The notes: generated by a model from the sequence alone, not told the origin. 64,000 bases of DNA from Paraburkholderia bannensis NBRC 103871 (GCF_000685015.1 NZ_BAYA01000032.1:1-64000), one strand, 5' to 3'; positions 52,756-62,032 are shown, counted from the first letter of the stretch. Numbers and translations: made by a program.

Positions 52756-54243
52756 ATGTCTACGCTTTTTCGTTCCTTCGTCCGGCCCGCGCGCATTGTG
52801 AAGTCGACGCTCGCCGCCGCCGCGCTCGCCACCCTGGCTGCCTGCGCCGTGCAGCCCGCGCAGCATCCCGACCTGCCCGCGACCGTGCAGTCGACGGCGC
52901 CCACGGCCTGGCGCATCGACGCGCCGCAGGACGCCGTCGATGCGCGCGCCTGGTGGGCGCAGTTCGACGACGCGACGCTCGACACGCTGCTCGCGAGCGT
53001 GCTGAGCGGCAACCTCGACTTGCAGGCCGCCGCCGAGCGCGTGAAGCAGGCGCAAGCGATCACCACGCAAAAACACGCGGCGTTGCTCCCGCAACTGGAT
53101 TTCACGGCGCAAGGCGCGTATGCGCGCCAGAACACGCCGCCGCCGCTGGGCTATGTGAAGCAGGCAGGCGCGGGCTTGTCGCTGAGCTGGTCGCCCGATG
53201 TGTTCGGCGGCGAGCGGCTCGACCTGCTGGCGGCGCAGGCGAACCTGGTCGGCCAGCAGCATGCGCTCGATGCGGTGCGTCTCGCGCTGGCGGCGGACAC
53301 GGCGTCCGCCTATGTCGATCTGCGCTGGGCGCAGGCCGAATTGAAGATCCTTCAGGATAACGTATCGATACGGCAGCGCACCTTGCAGCTCACGCAGGAT
53401 CGCCTGAAGTACGGCTTGTCGACCCAGCTCGACGTGACGCGTGCGCAGACCCAGTTGAGCGAGCTTCAGGCGCGCATTCCGCGTGCGCAGGCCAGCATAG
53501 ATCATCAACTCAACCTGATCGCCGTCTATACGGGCCGCACGCCCGAATCCGTCGCGCAGCTTGCCCTCGCCACGCCCGCGCCGATTCCCGTCGCACCGGA
53601 TAGCGTGCCGCAACTGCTGCCGTCCGAAGCGCTGCTGCGCCGCCCCGATGTGCAGGCCGCGTACGCGACCGTGCAGCAGCGCGCGGCGGAAGTGGGCGTG
53701 GCGCGCGCCGAGCGTTATCCGAAGTTCTCGCTCAACCTCACCGACGGCGTACTGGCGTCATCGTATCTGGGCATGCCGACGCTGACCGACAACCTCTTCA
53801 GCGCCGCGCTGGGCGCGACCAGCCCGATCTTCAACGCGGGCCGCATCACCGCCGATATCAAGCAGAGCGAAAGCCGCATGCGCGAATCGCAGCTCAACCT
53901 GCAACAGACGATGTTGCAGGCGCTGCGCGAAGTGGAGGACAGCCGCACCGATCTCGTGAGCACGGCGACGCAGACCCAGCAGCTGCACGACGCGGTGGGC
54001 TCGTCGGCGCAGGCGCTCAAGCTTGCGAACCAGCTTTACAAGGGCGGCGCGGCCGACTTTCTCGACGTGCTGAGCGCGCAGCAAACGTGGCTCGCCGACG
54101 CCGACCTGCTCAACGATGCGCAACGCGAGCGCGCGCAGGCGGCGGTGGCGTTGTACCGGTCGCTGGGCGGCGGCTGGAGCCAGAGCGGCGACGTCATCGC
54201 GCAGCGTGCAGACAAGGACAAAGACACGGCGCAAGGCGGCTAA
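52756..54243 (+). CDS. NodT family outer-membrane efflux lipoprotein
   Basis: TolC-like outer-membrane channel (495 aa). The signal peptide ends in a lipobox (LATLAAC), so it is lipid-anchored. Two efflux repeats are visible (WWAQFDDATLDTLLASVLSG, NLDLQAAAERVKQAQAI; and RPDVQAAYATVQQRAAEVGV, LGATSPIFNAGRITADIKQS). It completes the tripartite system with the adaptor and pump. The start has TTAGAGGTCTTAT upstream. It is the last gene of the operon; the AraC gene converges on it. Confidence 0.91.
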   Translation: MSTLFRSFVRPARIVKSTLAAAALATLAACAVQPAQHPDLPATVQSTAPTAWRIDAPQDAVDARAWWAQFDDATLDTLLASVLSGNLDLQAAAERVKQAQAITTQKHAALLPQLDFTAQGAYARQNTPPPLGYVKQAGAGLSLSWSPDVFGGERLDLLAAQANLVGQQHALDAVRLALAADTASAYVDLRWAQAELKILQDNVSIRQRTLQLTQDRLKYGLSTQLDVTRAQTQLSELQARIPRAQASIDHQLNLIAVYTGRTPESVAQLALATPAPIPVAPDSVPQLLPSEALLRRPDVQAAYATVQQRAAEVGVARAERYPKFSLNLTDGVLASSYLGMPTLTDNLFSAALGATSPIFNAGRITADIKQSESRMRESQLNLQQTMLQALREVEDSRTDLVSTATQTQQLHDAVGSSAQALKLANQLYKGGAADFLDVLSAQQTWLADADLLNDAQRERAQAAVALYRSLGGGWSQSGDVIAQRADKDKDTAQGG

Positions 54244-54272
54244 TGATCAGTCATCCGAATCGATTGCCGATC

Positions 54273-55199
54273 TCAGGCGTTGGCGCGCGCGGCCGTGCGC
54301 CACTGCGCGGGCGTCATGCCCACGTGGCGCTTGAAACCGCGCTGGAACGCGGCGTCGGACTGATAGCCCACGTATTCGCCGATCTCGGCGACGGGCTGGC
54401 TGCCCTGGGCGAGCAGGCGGCCCGCGAGCGTCATGCGGATATCGGTGAGCACGTCGGCGGCGGAACGGCCAATCGCTTCGTCGAAATGCCGCGCGAAGGT
54501 CGCGCGCGACATGTGGCACAGCTCGGCGAGTTCAGGCAGCGTCCAGGGCTTGCCGGGCGTGTCGAACATCGCGTCGATGGCGGGTTGCAGGCGCGGGCGC
54601 TGAGCGAGCGCGAGCAGGCCGCGCGGCGGCGCGTCGGTGTGGCTCGCGTAGCGCAGCGTGAGCGCGAACAGCGCGCCCGACAGATGGTTGACGAGCGATT
54701 CGCTGCCTGGCTGCGCTTCGAGCGCCTCGTCGCGCAGCAGGGCGATCAGGCGCACGAGCCGCTCGGGCACGTCGCCGCCGGTGGGGGCGCTGCGCACCAC
54801 GAGGCGGCCAGGCAGGTTTTCGCGCAGCAGGCGCTGCGGCACGGCAGGCAGCACGAAACTGCCGCACAGCACGTCGACGACATCGCCGTCGCCGTCATTC
54901 GTCTCGATCGTGCGGCCATGCTCGATGCGTTTGTCGATGGCGACGGGCGGCGCGCCGCTGCCGTCATGCAGCTGGTGCGCGCCGCCCGAGGGAAACAGCA
55001 CGATATCGCCCGCATGCAGCGCGGTGGGCGCGCCGTGGGCGTCTTCGACGACCGCCGCGCCGCTCAGCAGCACGTGGTAGCGCATTTCGCGCGGATCGGC
55101 GTCGGGCTGGTCGATGCGCCAGGGCGCGCCAAAGTGGCAACGCACGTCGAGGCGGCCCGCGACGGGCATGAGCGACAAAAGGCGGCTGAGGATATCCAT
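54273..55199 (-). CDS. AraC family regulator with cupin_6 domain
   Basis: 308-aa regulator. An N-terminal cupin-type effector domain (DVRCHFGAPWRIDQPDADPR, LHAGDIVLFPSGGAHQL) and a C-terminal double HTH (WTLPELAELCHMSRATFARHFDEAIG; VAEIGEYVGYQSDAAFQRGFKRHVG, ending in MTPAQWR). ATG 55199 (MDILSRLLSLMP) fits the usual family start; ATGs at 55226 and 55283 are possible and none has a clear ribosome site. It is divergent from the AhpD-like gene (about 155 bases), which is the typical arrangement and the likely target. Confidence 0.83.
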   Translation of the reverse strand: MDILSRLLSLMPVAGRLDVRCHFGAPWRIDQPDADPREMRYHVLLSGAAVVEDAHGAPTALHAGDIVLFPSGGAHQLHDGSGAPPVAIDKRIEHGRTIETNDGDGDVVDVLCGSFVLPAVPQRLLRENLPGRLVVRSAPTGGDVPERLVRLIALLRDEALEAQPGSESLVNHLSGALFALTLRYASHTDAPPRGLLALAQRPRLQPAIDAMFDTPGKPWTLPELAELCHMSRATFARHFDEAIGRSAADVLTDIRMTLAGRLLAQGSQPVAEIGEYVGYQSDAAFQRGFKRHVGMTPAQWRTAARANA

Positions 55200-55354
55200 G
55201 GTCGGCGGCGTGAGACGAATGAGCATGAAGTCGCGCCATTCTGGCATTAAAAAGGCGAGGCTGCGCGCATAGACTCCATTCATGCCATCGACGATGGCGA
55301 GCCTGATCCGGCAAACGCATCGGGCAACCCTCTCACTGAACCAAGGAGTCGATC

Positions 55355-55891
55355 ATGTCCCGTCTTACCGCAATCAAGCCCGAAGAAGCCACCGGCGCCG
55401 CCGCCGAAGTGTTCGCGAAGATCCGCAAGGCCGTCGGCAAGGTGCCGAACGCCTACGCGACCATCGGCACGCACAGCCCGGGCGCGCTCGCCTCGATCCT
55501 GGGCGTCGAAGCCGTGCTGGCCGGCGGTTCGCTGACCAAGCCCGATATCGAAGCGATCAAGCTGGCCGTCAGCGAAGTCGCTGGCTGTGACTATTGCGTG
55601 GCCGCGCACACGCTGGCAGGCAAGTTCGCGGGCCTGTCGCCCGAAGCGATGAAGCAGGTACGCGCCGGTGAAGCGACTGGCGACGAGAAGCGCGACGCGC
55701 TGGTGCGCTTCGTGCGCACGCTGGTCAAGACGCACGGCACGGTGCCGCAAGCGGACGTGAACGCGGTCAGGGAAGCGGGTTACACCGAGCAGCAGATCGT
55801 GGAAACGGCATTGGCGATCGCCTCGATCACGTTCACGAATCTCGTGAATCGCGTGAACGATACGACGCTGGATTTCCCGGCCGTGGCGTAA
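55355..55891 (+). CDS. Carboxymuconolactone decarboxylase/AhpD-like alkylhydroperoxidase
   Basis: 178-aa protein of the AhpD-like fold. The CxxC peroxidase motif is present as GCDYCVAAH (Cys78, Cys81, His85) with Glu74 in the usual place, so a peroxidase is more likely than a true muconolactone decarboxylase, which lacks these cysteines. AAGGAGTCGATC before ATG 55355 is a strong ribosome site. It is divergent from a cupin-AraC regulator, a pairing seen often for this family. Confidence 0.87.
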   Translation: MSRLTAIKPEEATGAAAEVFAKIRKAVGKVPNAYATIGTHSPGALASILGVEAVLAGGSLTKPDIEAIKLAVSEVAGCDYCVAAHTLAGKFAGLSPEAMKQVRAGEATGDEKRDALVRFVRTLVKTHGTVPQADVNAVREAGYTEQQIVETALAIASITFTNLVNRVNDTTLDFPAVA

Positions 55892-55984
55892 CGGCAGGGG
55901 CAGGGCGCTTCATGCGATACGCGCCCTGCCTTCGACACAAACCGTGCCACGTGAGACGAATGCCGCCTCCACGAATTTCTTTGA

Positions 55985-56004
55985 ATGTGTGCATATGCAT
56001 ACAT
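55985..56004. promoter_or_regulatory. MarR operator candidate, site C (thiolase promoter)
   Basis: ATGTGTGCATATGCATACAT is a 20-bp near-perfect palindrome with one mismatched pair in each arm, centred on TGCATATGCA. It lies 50 bases before the thiolase start. Its core matches sites A and B. Confidence 0.55.
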
Positions 56005-56054
56005 AAACTGAAGCAGTGAACGCAGTGTGTCTGCAATCTCATGGAGAAAACACG

Positions 56055-57251
56055 ATGAGCAGCATGAATCCAGCGCGGGAAATCGTTTTGTGTCAGCCGG
56101 TGCGCACGGCCATCGGCGCATTCAATGGGTCGCTCAAGGGCGTCCCGGCGACGGAACTGGGCGCGATTGCGGTGCGCGAAACGATCGCGCGCGCGAAACT
56201 CGATCCGGCCCTGCTCGGGTCGGTGGTGCTTGGCAACGTGATTCAGGCCGGCAACAAGATGAATCCCGCGCGTCAGGCCGAACTGGGCGGCGGCGTGCCG
56301 GTGCAGGTGCCCGCGCTCACGGTGAATCGCGTATGCGGATCGGGAGCGCAGGCGATTGCAAGCGCGGCGCAGGAAATTCTGCTTGGCCTCGGCGATGTCG
56401 CGCTGGCGGGCGGCATGGAGAACATGGATCGCGCGCCCTATCTGATGGACGGCGGGCGCTGGGGTTATCGCATGGGCAACGCCGAAGTGCATGACAGCAT
56501 GCTGCGCGACGGCCTGGTCGATGCATTCTCGGGCCAGCATTCGGGCTGGCACACCGAAGACCTGGTGACGAAGGCCGAACTCACACGCGAGGCGCAGGAT
56601 TGCTGGGCCGCGCGCTCGCAGCAGCGTTTCGCGGCGGCGCAGGCGGCGGGGCGCTTCAAGGAAGAGATCGTCGCGGTGGAGGTGAAGGGCCGCAAGGGCG
56701 TGGAGCGTTTCGATACCGACGAAGCGCCGCGTCCCGATACGACATACGAAACGCTCGCGAAGCTCAAGCCCGCGTTCCGCCCTGACGGCAGCATCACGGC
56801 GGGCAACGCGCCGGGGCTGAACAGCGCGGCGGCGGCGATGCTGGTCGCGGAGCGCGGTTTCGCCGAAGCGCATGGGCTCGCGCCGATGGTGCGGCTGGTT
56901 TCGTGGGGCGTGGCCGCCGTCGAGCCCGGCATGTTCGGGCTGGGGCCGGTGCCGGCCGTGCAACTGGCCTTGCAGCGTGCGGGCTGGTCGCTCGCGGACG
57001 TCGATCGCTTCGAGATCAACGAGGCCTTTGCGGCCGTGCCGCTCGCCGTGATGAAGCAGCTCGGCATTCCCGACGACGTGGTCAACGTGGAAGGCGGCGC
57101 GATCGCGCATGGCCATCCGATCGGCGCGACCGGTGCGATCCTGACGACGCGTCTTGCGTGGTCGATGCAGCGTGACGGCGTGCGTCGCGGCGTGGTGACG
57201 CTGTGCATCGGCGGTGGCCAGGGTATCGCGCTCGCGCTTGAGAAAGTATGA
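56055..57251 (+). CDS. Acetyl-CoA C-acetyltransferase (thiolase)
   Basis: 398-aa thiolase joining or splitting acyl-CoAs. The nucleophile Cys94 is in NRVCGSGAQA; the His and second Cys are in GGAIAHGHPIGATGA and TLCIGGGQGIAL. Length and motifs fit degradative or biosynthetic acetyl-CoA acetyltransferase. GGAGAAAACACG precedes ATG 56055. A MarR gene follows 96 bases later on the same strand, which suggests this gene belongs to a substrate-induced pathway, but no other beta-oxidation or ketone genes are present. Confidence 0.9.
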   Translation: MSSMNPAREIVLCQPVRTAIGAFNGSLKGVPATELGAIAVRETIARAKLDPALLGSVVLGNVIQAGNKMNPARQAELGGGVPVQVPALTVNRVCGSGAQAIASAAQEILLGLGDVALAGGMENMDRAPYLMDGGRWGYRMGNAEVHDSMLRDGLVDAFSGQHSGWHTEDLVTKAELTREAQDCWAARSQQRFAAAQAAGRFKEEIVAVEVKGRKGVERFDTDEAPRPDTTYETLAKLKPAFRPDGSITAGNAPGLNSAAAAMLVAERGFAEAHGLAPMVRLVSWGVAAVEPGMFGLGPVPAVQLALQRAGWSLADVDRFEINEAFAAVPLAVMKQLGIPDDVVNVEGGAIAHGHPIGATGAILTTRLAWSMQRDGVRRGVVTLCIGGGQGIALALEKV

Positions 57252-57347
57252 TGGCCGGGCGCGCGCCGCGGTATGCGAGACGCGCGCGCGCCCAGGACAA
57301 TCGAAGCGAACGTAGCAATCGAAGCAAAACGCGGAAGGTGAACGACA

Positions 57348-57779
57348 ATGACGAAGCGAGTAACGCGCGAGGAATGCAACTGTTTTGCGCTGCGGCAGGC
57401 CGCGCGCTTCGTCACGCAGCTTTATGAGCGCCATCTTTCGCAGGCGGGCGTGACGGCGGCGCAATTCACCATCCTCTCGCGTCTTGCGGGCCGTCCCGAC
57501 GCCACCGCCGCCGAGCTTTCCGACGACCTCGTGATGGATCGCACCACGCTCGTGCGCGCGCTCAAGCCGTTGCAGCGCGATGGCCTCGTGCTCACGGCGG
57601 CGGCGGAGCACGATACGCGCACGCTGGTTTACCGGCTGTCGGCGAGCGGCTTGCGACGTTATGACAAGGCGCATGCGCTGTGGCAGGACGCCCAGGCAGA
57701 ATTCGAGCAGTACATGAAACGCGATCGCGCGAAGGCCTTGCGCAGCGAACTGTTCGCGCTGACTCACGCGGCAGCCTGA
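57348..57779 (+). CDS. MarR family regulator paired with the thiolase gene
   Basis: 143-aa winged-helix repressor, paralogous to the MarR protein at 49368 (shared LRQAARxxxQLYERHLS, MxRTTLVRALxPLxR). The wing is EHDTRTLVYRLS. AAGGTGAACGACA before ATG 57348 is a good ribosome site. It probably binds site C before the thiolase gene. Recognition residues in the HTH (VMDRTTLVRALKPLQRDGL) differ little from the paralogue, so cross-binding is plausible (inference). Confidence 0.86.
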   Translation: MTKRVTREECNCFALRQAARFVTQLYERHLSQAGVTAAQFTILSRLAGRPDATAAELSDDLVMDRTTLVRALKPLQRDGLVLTAAAEHDTRTLVYRLSASGLRRYDKAHALWQDAQAEFEQYMKRDRAKALRSELFALTHAAA

Positions 57780-57961
57780 GGCGTCGCCGGCTGGCGTGCT
57801 GATCGCGCGCCTGTCACGCACCTATCGCGCGCTTACATCGCTTTCAGCGCTACAACGCACGCGCAACTTCGCGTAACCCCGCGGAACCACTAGCGTCCCG
57901 ATCCGGCGCGAAAATGGCATGATGCAGTTTCCAGAGTTCGACGCCACGCCGCCGGGTTCTC

Positions 57962-59320
57962 ATGAGACGACATCGACCGCCCCTGCCGCATTTCATGCGC
58001 GATCCCTCGCACCCCGCGTGGCGCGACATCGCCTTGTCCACGCTGCCGGTCGCCCTGTTTTGCATCGTCGTGATCGCCGTGGTGGTGTGGCTGGTCGATC
58101 CCGCGCCGCCGCGCTCCATCACCATCAGTGCGGGGCCGCGCGACAGCTCGTTCATGCAGATGGCCGATGCCTATCGCACGATCCTCGCGCGCAACGGCGT
58201 GAAGCTGAAGATCCTTGAATCGGACGGCTCGGTCGAAAATCTCCAGCGCCTGCTCAATCCCAAGTCGCATGTCGATCTCGCCTTCGTGCAAGGCGGTGTC
58301 GCGCAAGGCCTCAATACCGATTCGCTGATGTCGCTTGGCAGCGTGGCGTACCTGCCGATCGTCGTGTTCTATCGCGGCAACGGCCTCACGAAGCTATCCG
58401 ATCTCGACGGCAAACGGATTGCGATTGGCCGCGTGGGCAGCGGCACGCGCGAGCTGTCGCTGCGCCTCTTGCACGCGAACGGCATGGATCCTGGCGGCGA
58501 CGCGACGTTCCTGCCGCTCGACGGCCTGGAGGCCGCGACCGCGCTGGTCTCCGATCGCGCCGACGCCGCCATGCTCAGCGGCGACTCCACCACGCGCACG
58601 TTGATGCTGCGGCTGCTCGACATTCCGGGCATCTCCGTGATGAGCTTCGAGGAAGCGTCCGCTTACACGCGCATCTTTCCGTATCTGGACGAGGTCGACC
58701 TGCCGCCTGGCGTGCTCGACCTGCGCCGCCGCATGCCGCCGCAGACCGTGCATCTCGTCGGGCCGACGGTGGAGATCGTCGCGCGCAATACGCTGCACCC
58801 GGCTATCTCCGATCTCATCATCGAAGCCGCGAGCGAAGTCAACGGCGTGCCCGGCCTGTTGCAGCGCGCGGGGCAGTTCCCGAGTCCCGATGCGCACGAC
58901 TTCCGCATTAGCGAAGACGCCACGCGCTACTACAAGTCGGGCAAGAGCTTTCTCTATCGCGCGCTGCCGTTCTGGCTCGCGAGCGTCGCAGACCGCCTGC
59001 TCGTGCTGCTGCTGCCGCTTGCCGTGCTGGTGTTTCCCGCGTTGCGCGCCATTCCCGCGCTGTATCGCTGGCGCGTGCGCTCGCGCATCTATCGCTACTA
59101 CGGCGCACTGATCGCCATCGAGCGCGACGCGCTCAAGCACACGAGCGAGGAGGAACGCGTGGCGCTCGTCAACGAACTCGACGAGATCGAACGTTCGCTG
59201 AATACGCTGCGCATGCCGCTCGCGTATGCCGATGCTTTTTATGTGCTGCGCGAGCATATCGGCTTCGTGCGGGTACACCTGACGCCGGCAAGAAAGCAGC
59301 AGGAAAACGCAACACATTGA
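57962..59320 (+). CDS. TAXI-family TRAP solute-binding protein with N- and C-terminal membrane anchors
   Basis: 452-aa protein. A TM or uncleaved signal helix lies near residues 27-48 (LPVALFCIVVIAVVVWLVD). The TAXI binding domain covers about 50-320 (TISAGPRDSSFMQMADAYRTI, DLDGKRIAIGRVGSGTREL, SDRADAAMLSG). A second TM helix near 345-365 (LLVLLLPLAVLVFPALRAI) leads to a cytoplasmic helical tail. TAXI proteins normally feed TRAP permeases and lack such a tail; no DctM/DctQ-like gene is nearby. The start ATG 57962 lacks a good ribosome site. Confidence 0.82.
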   Translation: MRRHRPPLPHFMRDPSHPAWRDIALSTLPVALFCIVVIAVVVWLVDPAPPRSITISAGPRDSSFMQMADAYRTILARNGVKLKILESDGSVENLQRLLNPKSHVDLAFVQGGVAQGLNTDSLMSLGSVAYLPIVVFYRGNGLTKLSDLDGKRIAIGRVGSGTRELSLRLLHANGMDPGGDATFLPLDGLEAATALVSDRADAAMLSGDSTTRTLMLRLLDIPGISVMSFEEASAYTRIFPYLDEVDLPPGVLDLRRRMPPQTVHLVGPTVEIVARNTLHPAISDLIIEAASEVNGVPGLLQRAGQFPSPDAHDFRISEDATRYYKSGKSFLYRALPFWLASVADRLLVLLLPLAVLVFPALRAIPALYRWRVRSRIYRYYGALIAIERDALKHTSEEERVALVNELDEIERSLNTLRMPLAYADAFYVLREHIGFVRVHLTPARKQQENATH

Positions 59321-59457
59321 TAGAATTGCTCGCCCTTCGCGGGGTGTATCGAAGCCGGTTGAAGTCGATCGAATGCTTATCGAATTGTTTCGCACTCCGT
59401 TCTTATTGGTTTAATTGCTGCGCTTTTGTAAACGGACAAACTTTAACGATTCGCCGG

Positions 59458-59485
59458 TTGACACTGCGAATCGCGTCCCTATATT
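59458..59485 (+). promoter_or_regulatory. Strong sigma-70 promoter of the DUF3300-DUF2950 operon
   Basis: TTGACA (59458-59463), 16-base spacer, TATATT (59480-59485): full -35 match and five of six at -10. The leader of about 125 bases has no open frame of note. Confidence 0.75.
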
Positions 59486-59615
59486 TTGCCGCTAGTACGT
59501 GTACGAAGTCGCAGGGCATTCCGGTGCACAAGCATAAGCAAACGTTCGCGCCGCAAGCGGGAATGCCACAGTTCGACATCCTTAAAGACCTACCCGCAAC
59601 GAGGAGGATCGATTC

Positions 59616-61001
59616 GTGAAATCGTCCGGTGTACGCCAGCATGCTGCCTGGCTCATGTGCGCCGCGCTCGCGGCCGCACCGCTGTTTATTGGGCCTGCCG
59701 GGCCCACTGCTGCGCTTGCGCAGAACGCAGCGCATCTCTCCAACCAGCAACTCGACTCGCTGACCGCGCCTATTGCGTTGTACCCTGACGCGCTGCTTGC
59801 GCAGGTGCTGATGGCCGCCACGTTCCCGCAGGATGTGCAGGCGGCAGCGGCCTGGTCCAAGGCCAATCCCAAGGTGCAGGGCGACGCCGCCGTGAAGGCC
59901 GTTGCCTCGCAGCCGTGGGACCCGAGCGTGCAGTCGCTTGTCGCGTTCCCGCAGGTGCTGGCCACGATGGAGTCCAAGCCAGACTGGGTCGCGCAGATCG
60001 GCAATGCGTTCCTCGCGCAACCGAACGACGTGATGGACTCCGTGCAGCGTTTGCGCGCGCAGGCGCAGAAGGCCGGCAACCTCAAGTCGAACGAGCAGCA
60101 AAAGGTCGTGGTGCAGCCAGCGGCAAATACGTCGACTACGCAAACCATCGTGATCGAGCCGGCCAATCCGCAGGTGGTCTATGTGCCGACCTACAACCCC
60201 ACGGTGGTCTATGGCGCGTGGCCGTATCCGGCTTATCCGCCTGTGTATATGCCGCCGCCTCCGGGGTATGCGATCGCCACGGGTTTTGTGAGCGGCCTCG
60301 CGTTCGGCGCGGGCATAGCGGTGGCCAATTCGTTGTGGGGCGGTTTCAGTTGGGGTTCGCATGACGTGAACATCAACGTCAATCGCTATAACAACATTAA
60401 CGTCAACAACCGCATCAACACGAACGGCACGACCACCAACTGGAATCGCAACACCAACGTCGAGCGGCGCCAGAACTTCAACCAGAACATCAACAACGCG
60501 AACCGCAACGGCGAGCACAACCAGTACCGCGGCTATGACCAGTCGCGTCAACAGGCCGCGCAGACGCTCCAGAACCGCACTGGCCAGAATATGAACGGCA
60601 ACGCCAGCCAGCGTTTGCAGGACATCCAGCATGGCGGCGGCCGGCCGGGTTCGGGAGGGCCGGGCGCGAACGGCACGCAGAACGCCAATCGCGGCAACGA
60701 CCTCAACAACCGCGGTCAAAACGGCAATCGCCAGGGCGACCTCAACAACCGCGGTCAAAACGGCAATCGCCAGGGCGATCTCAACAACCGTGCGCAAAAC
60801 GCCAATCGCGACAACGCGTTGCGTGGCGCTGGCGACGGCGGTGGCGCCCGCGCCGATACGCAGCGTGGCCAGCAAAGCCGCGATGCATTCCAGAATCGTG
60901 GCGGGGCCGGTCAGTTCGGCGGCGGTGGCGGCGGTATGGGTGGCGGCGGTGGCCGACTGGGTGCGGGCGGTGGCGGCGAACGTCACTTTGGCCGCCGTTG
61001 A
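59616..61001 (+). CDS. DUF3300 family secreted protein with Asn/Gly-rich tail
   Basis: 461-aa exported protein of unknown function. A signal peptide ends near residue 35 (AALAQ). The DUF3300 core spans about 40-220 (LTAPIALYPDALLAQVLMAAT, VYVPTYNPTVVYGAWPYP). The rest is low-complexity: Asn-rich repeats (VNRYNNINVNNRINTNGT), a 13-residue tandem repeat GDLNNRGQNGNRQ and a Gly-rich end (GGGGGGMGGGGGRLG). The start is GTG 59616 behind GAGGAGGATCGATTC. It is followed closely by DUF2950, its usual partner. Confidence 0.87.
   Translation: MKSSGVRQHAAWLMCAALAAAPLFIGPAGPTAALAQNAAHLSNQQLDSLTAPIALYPDALLAQVLMAATFPQDVQAAAAWSKANPKVQGDAAVKAVASQPWDPSVQSLVAFPQVLATMESKPDWVAQIGNAFLAQPNDVMDSVQRLRAQAQKAGNLKSNEQQKVVVQPAANTSTTQTIVIEPANPQVVYVPTYNPTVVYGAWPYPAYPPVYMPPPPGYAIATGFVSGLAFGAGIAVANSLWGGFSWGSHDVNINVNRYNNINVNNRINTNGTTTNWNRNTNVERRQNFNQNINNANRNGEHNQYRGYDQSRQQAAQTLQNRTGQNMNGNASQRLQDIQHGGGRPGSGGPGANGTQNANRGNDLNNRGQNGNRQGDLNNRGQNGNRQGDLNNRAQNANRDNALRGAGDGGGARADTQRGQQSRDAFQNRGGAGQFGGGGGGMGGGGGRLGAGGGGERHFGRR
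60699..60815 (+). repeat. 39-bp in-frame tandem repeat (three units) in the DUF3300 gene
   Basis: Units start at 60699, 60738 and 60777, the first two identical at DNA level and the third diverging after its first half. They encode GDLNNRGQNGNRQ-type blocks. Near-identity suggests recent duplication and likely length variation between strains. Confidence 0.85.
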
Positions 61002-61021
61002 ATCTCTATAGGAGTCTCGCG

Positions 61022-61984
61022 ATGATCCGTACTCACGCACGCCGCCGCCCTTCGCAAGGCACGCGGCCTGCCGGGCTCGCCCGGCTCACCGCGGCAGTGG
61101 CGTTCGCGCTGTTCGCCGCGCCCGCGTTGCTGTCCATGCCCGGTGCGGGCGTGGCCTCGGCGCAGGCCGTGTATCCCACGCCCGATGCCGCGGCGCAGGC
61201 CTTTACCGACGCGCTGTCCAGCAACGACCACGAAGCGATGAAGCACGTGCTCGGCAGCAATTTCCAGCACTTCATCCCCACGCAGAACATCGGCGATGAA
61301 GACATCAACGACTTCCTCGGCGCGTGGGCCAAGGGCCATCAGATCGTGCCGGACGACAAGCCCGTTGCGGGCAAGGCCAGCGCGCATCTGGCGGTAGGCG
61401 ACAGCGGCTGGACGCTGCCGATTCCGCTTGTGCAGAGCGGCAACGGCTGGCGTTTCGACCCGCGCGAAGGCGGGCTGGAAGTGCTGACGCGGCGTATCGG
61501 CCGCAACGAGCGCGCGGCCATGCTCTCGTCGCTGGCGTATGTCGATGCGCAGAACGACTACCGCCAGCTCACGCAGCACTACGCGCTGCGCCTCGTGAGC
61601 ACGCCTGGCACGCATGACGGTCTGTACTGGCCGGTTGCGCCCGGCGAGGCCGAAAGTCCGCTCGGCCCGCTTGCCGAAGCCATGCCGCACGATGCGAAGG
61701 TCACGCCGGGGGAGGGCTATCACGGCTATCACTTCCGCATCCTCACGGCGCAAGGCGCGCATGCGGACGGCGGCGCGCGCAGTTACCTCGAAAACGGCAA
61801 GCTGGCCAACGGCTTCGCGCTGGTGGCCTGGCCGGCGCAGTACGGCAAGACGGGGGTGATGAGCTTTATCGTCAACCAGGACGGCAAGCTCTATCAGAAG
61901 AACCTTGGGCCGAATGGCGCGAAAGCGGCGGCTGCGCTCAAGAGCTTCGATCCCGATTCGTCGTGGCAAGCCACCGCACCGTGA
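61022..61984 (+). CDS. DUF2950 family secreted protein
   Basis: 320-aa exported protein of unknown function. A signal peptide ends near residue 48 (GVASAQA). DUF2950 landmarks: YPTPDAAAQAFTDALSSNDH, QHFIPTQNIG, FDPREGGLEVLTRRIGRNE, GYHGYHFRILTAQGAHADGG and GVMSFIVNQDGKLYQKNLG. AGGAGTCTCGCG before ATG 61022. Only 20 bases separate it from the DUF3300 gene, so they are one operon; the two families commonly occur together in Proteobacteria. Confidence 0.88.
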   Translation: MIRTHARRRPSQGTRPAGLARLTAAVAFALFAAPALLSMPGAGVASAQAVYPTPDAAAQAFTDALSSNDHEAMKHVLGSNFQHFIPTQNIGDEDINDFLGAWAKGHQIVPDDKPVAGKASAHLAVGDSGWTLPIPLVQSGNGWRFDPREGGLEVLTRRIGRNERAAMLSSLAYVDAQNDYRQLTQHYALRLVSTPGTHDGLYWPVAPGEAESPLGPLAEAMPHDAKVTPGEGYHGYHFRILTAQGAHADGGARSYLENGKLANGFALVAWPAQYGKTGVMSFIVNQDGKLYQKNLGPNGAKAAAALKSFDPDSSWQATAP

Positions 61985-61994
61985 GGTGGCGAAG

Positions 61995-62017
61995 CGCCAT
62001 GTAGTCTCTACATGGCG
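61995..62017. repeat. Perfect 10-bp inverted repeat
   Basis: CGCCATGTAG-TCT-CTACATGGCG, 10 bases after the DUF2950 stop. No T-run follows, so it may protect the 3' end of the mRNA rather than terminate. Confidence 0.55.
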
Positions 62018-62032
62018 TGTTTGCAGCGAATG

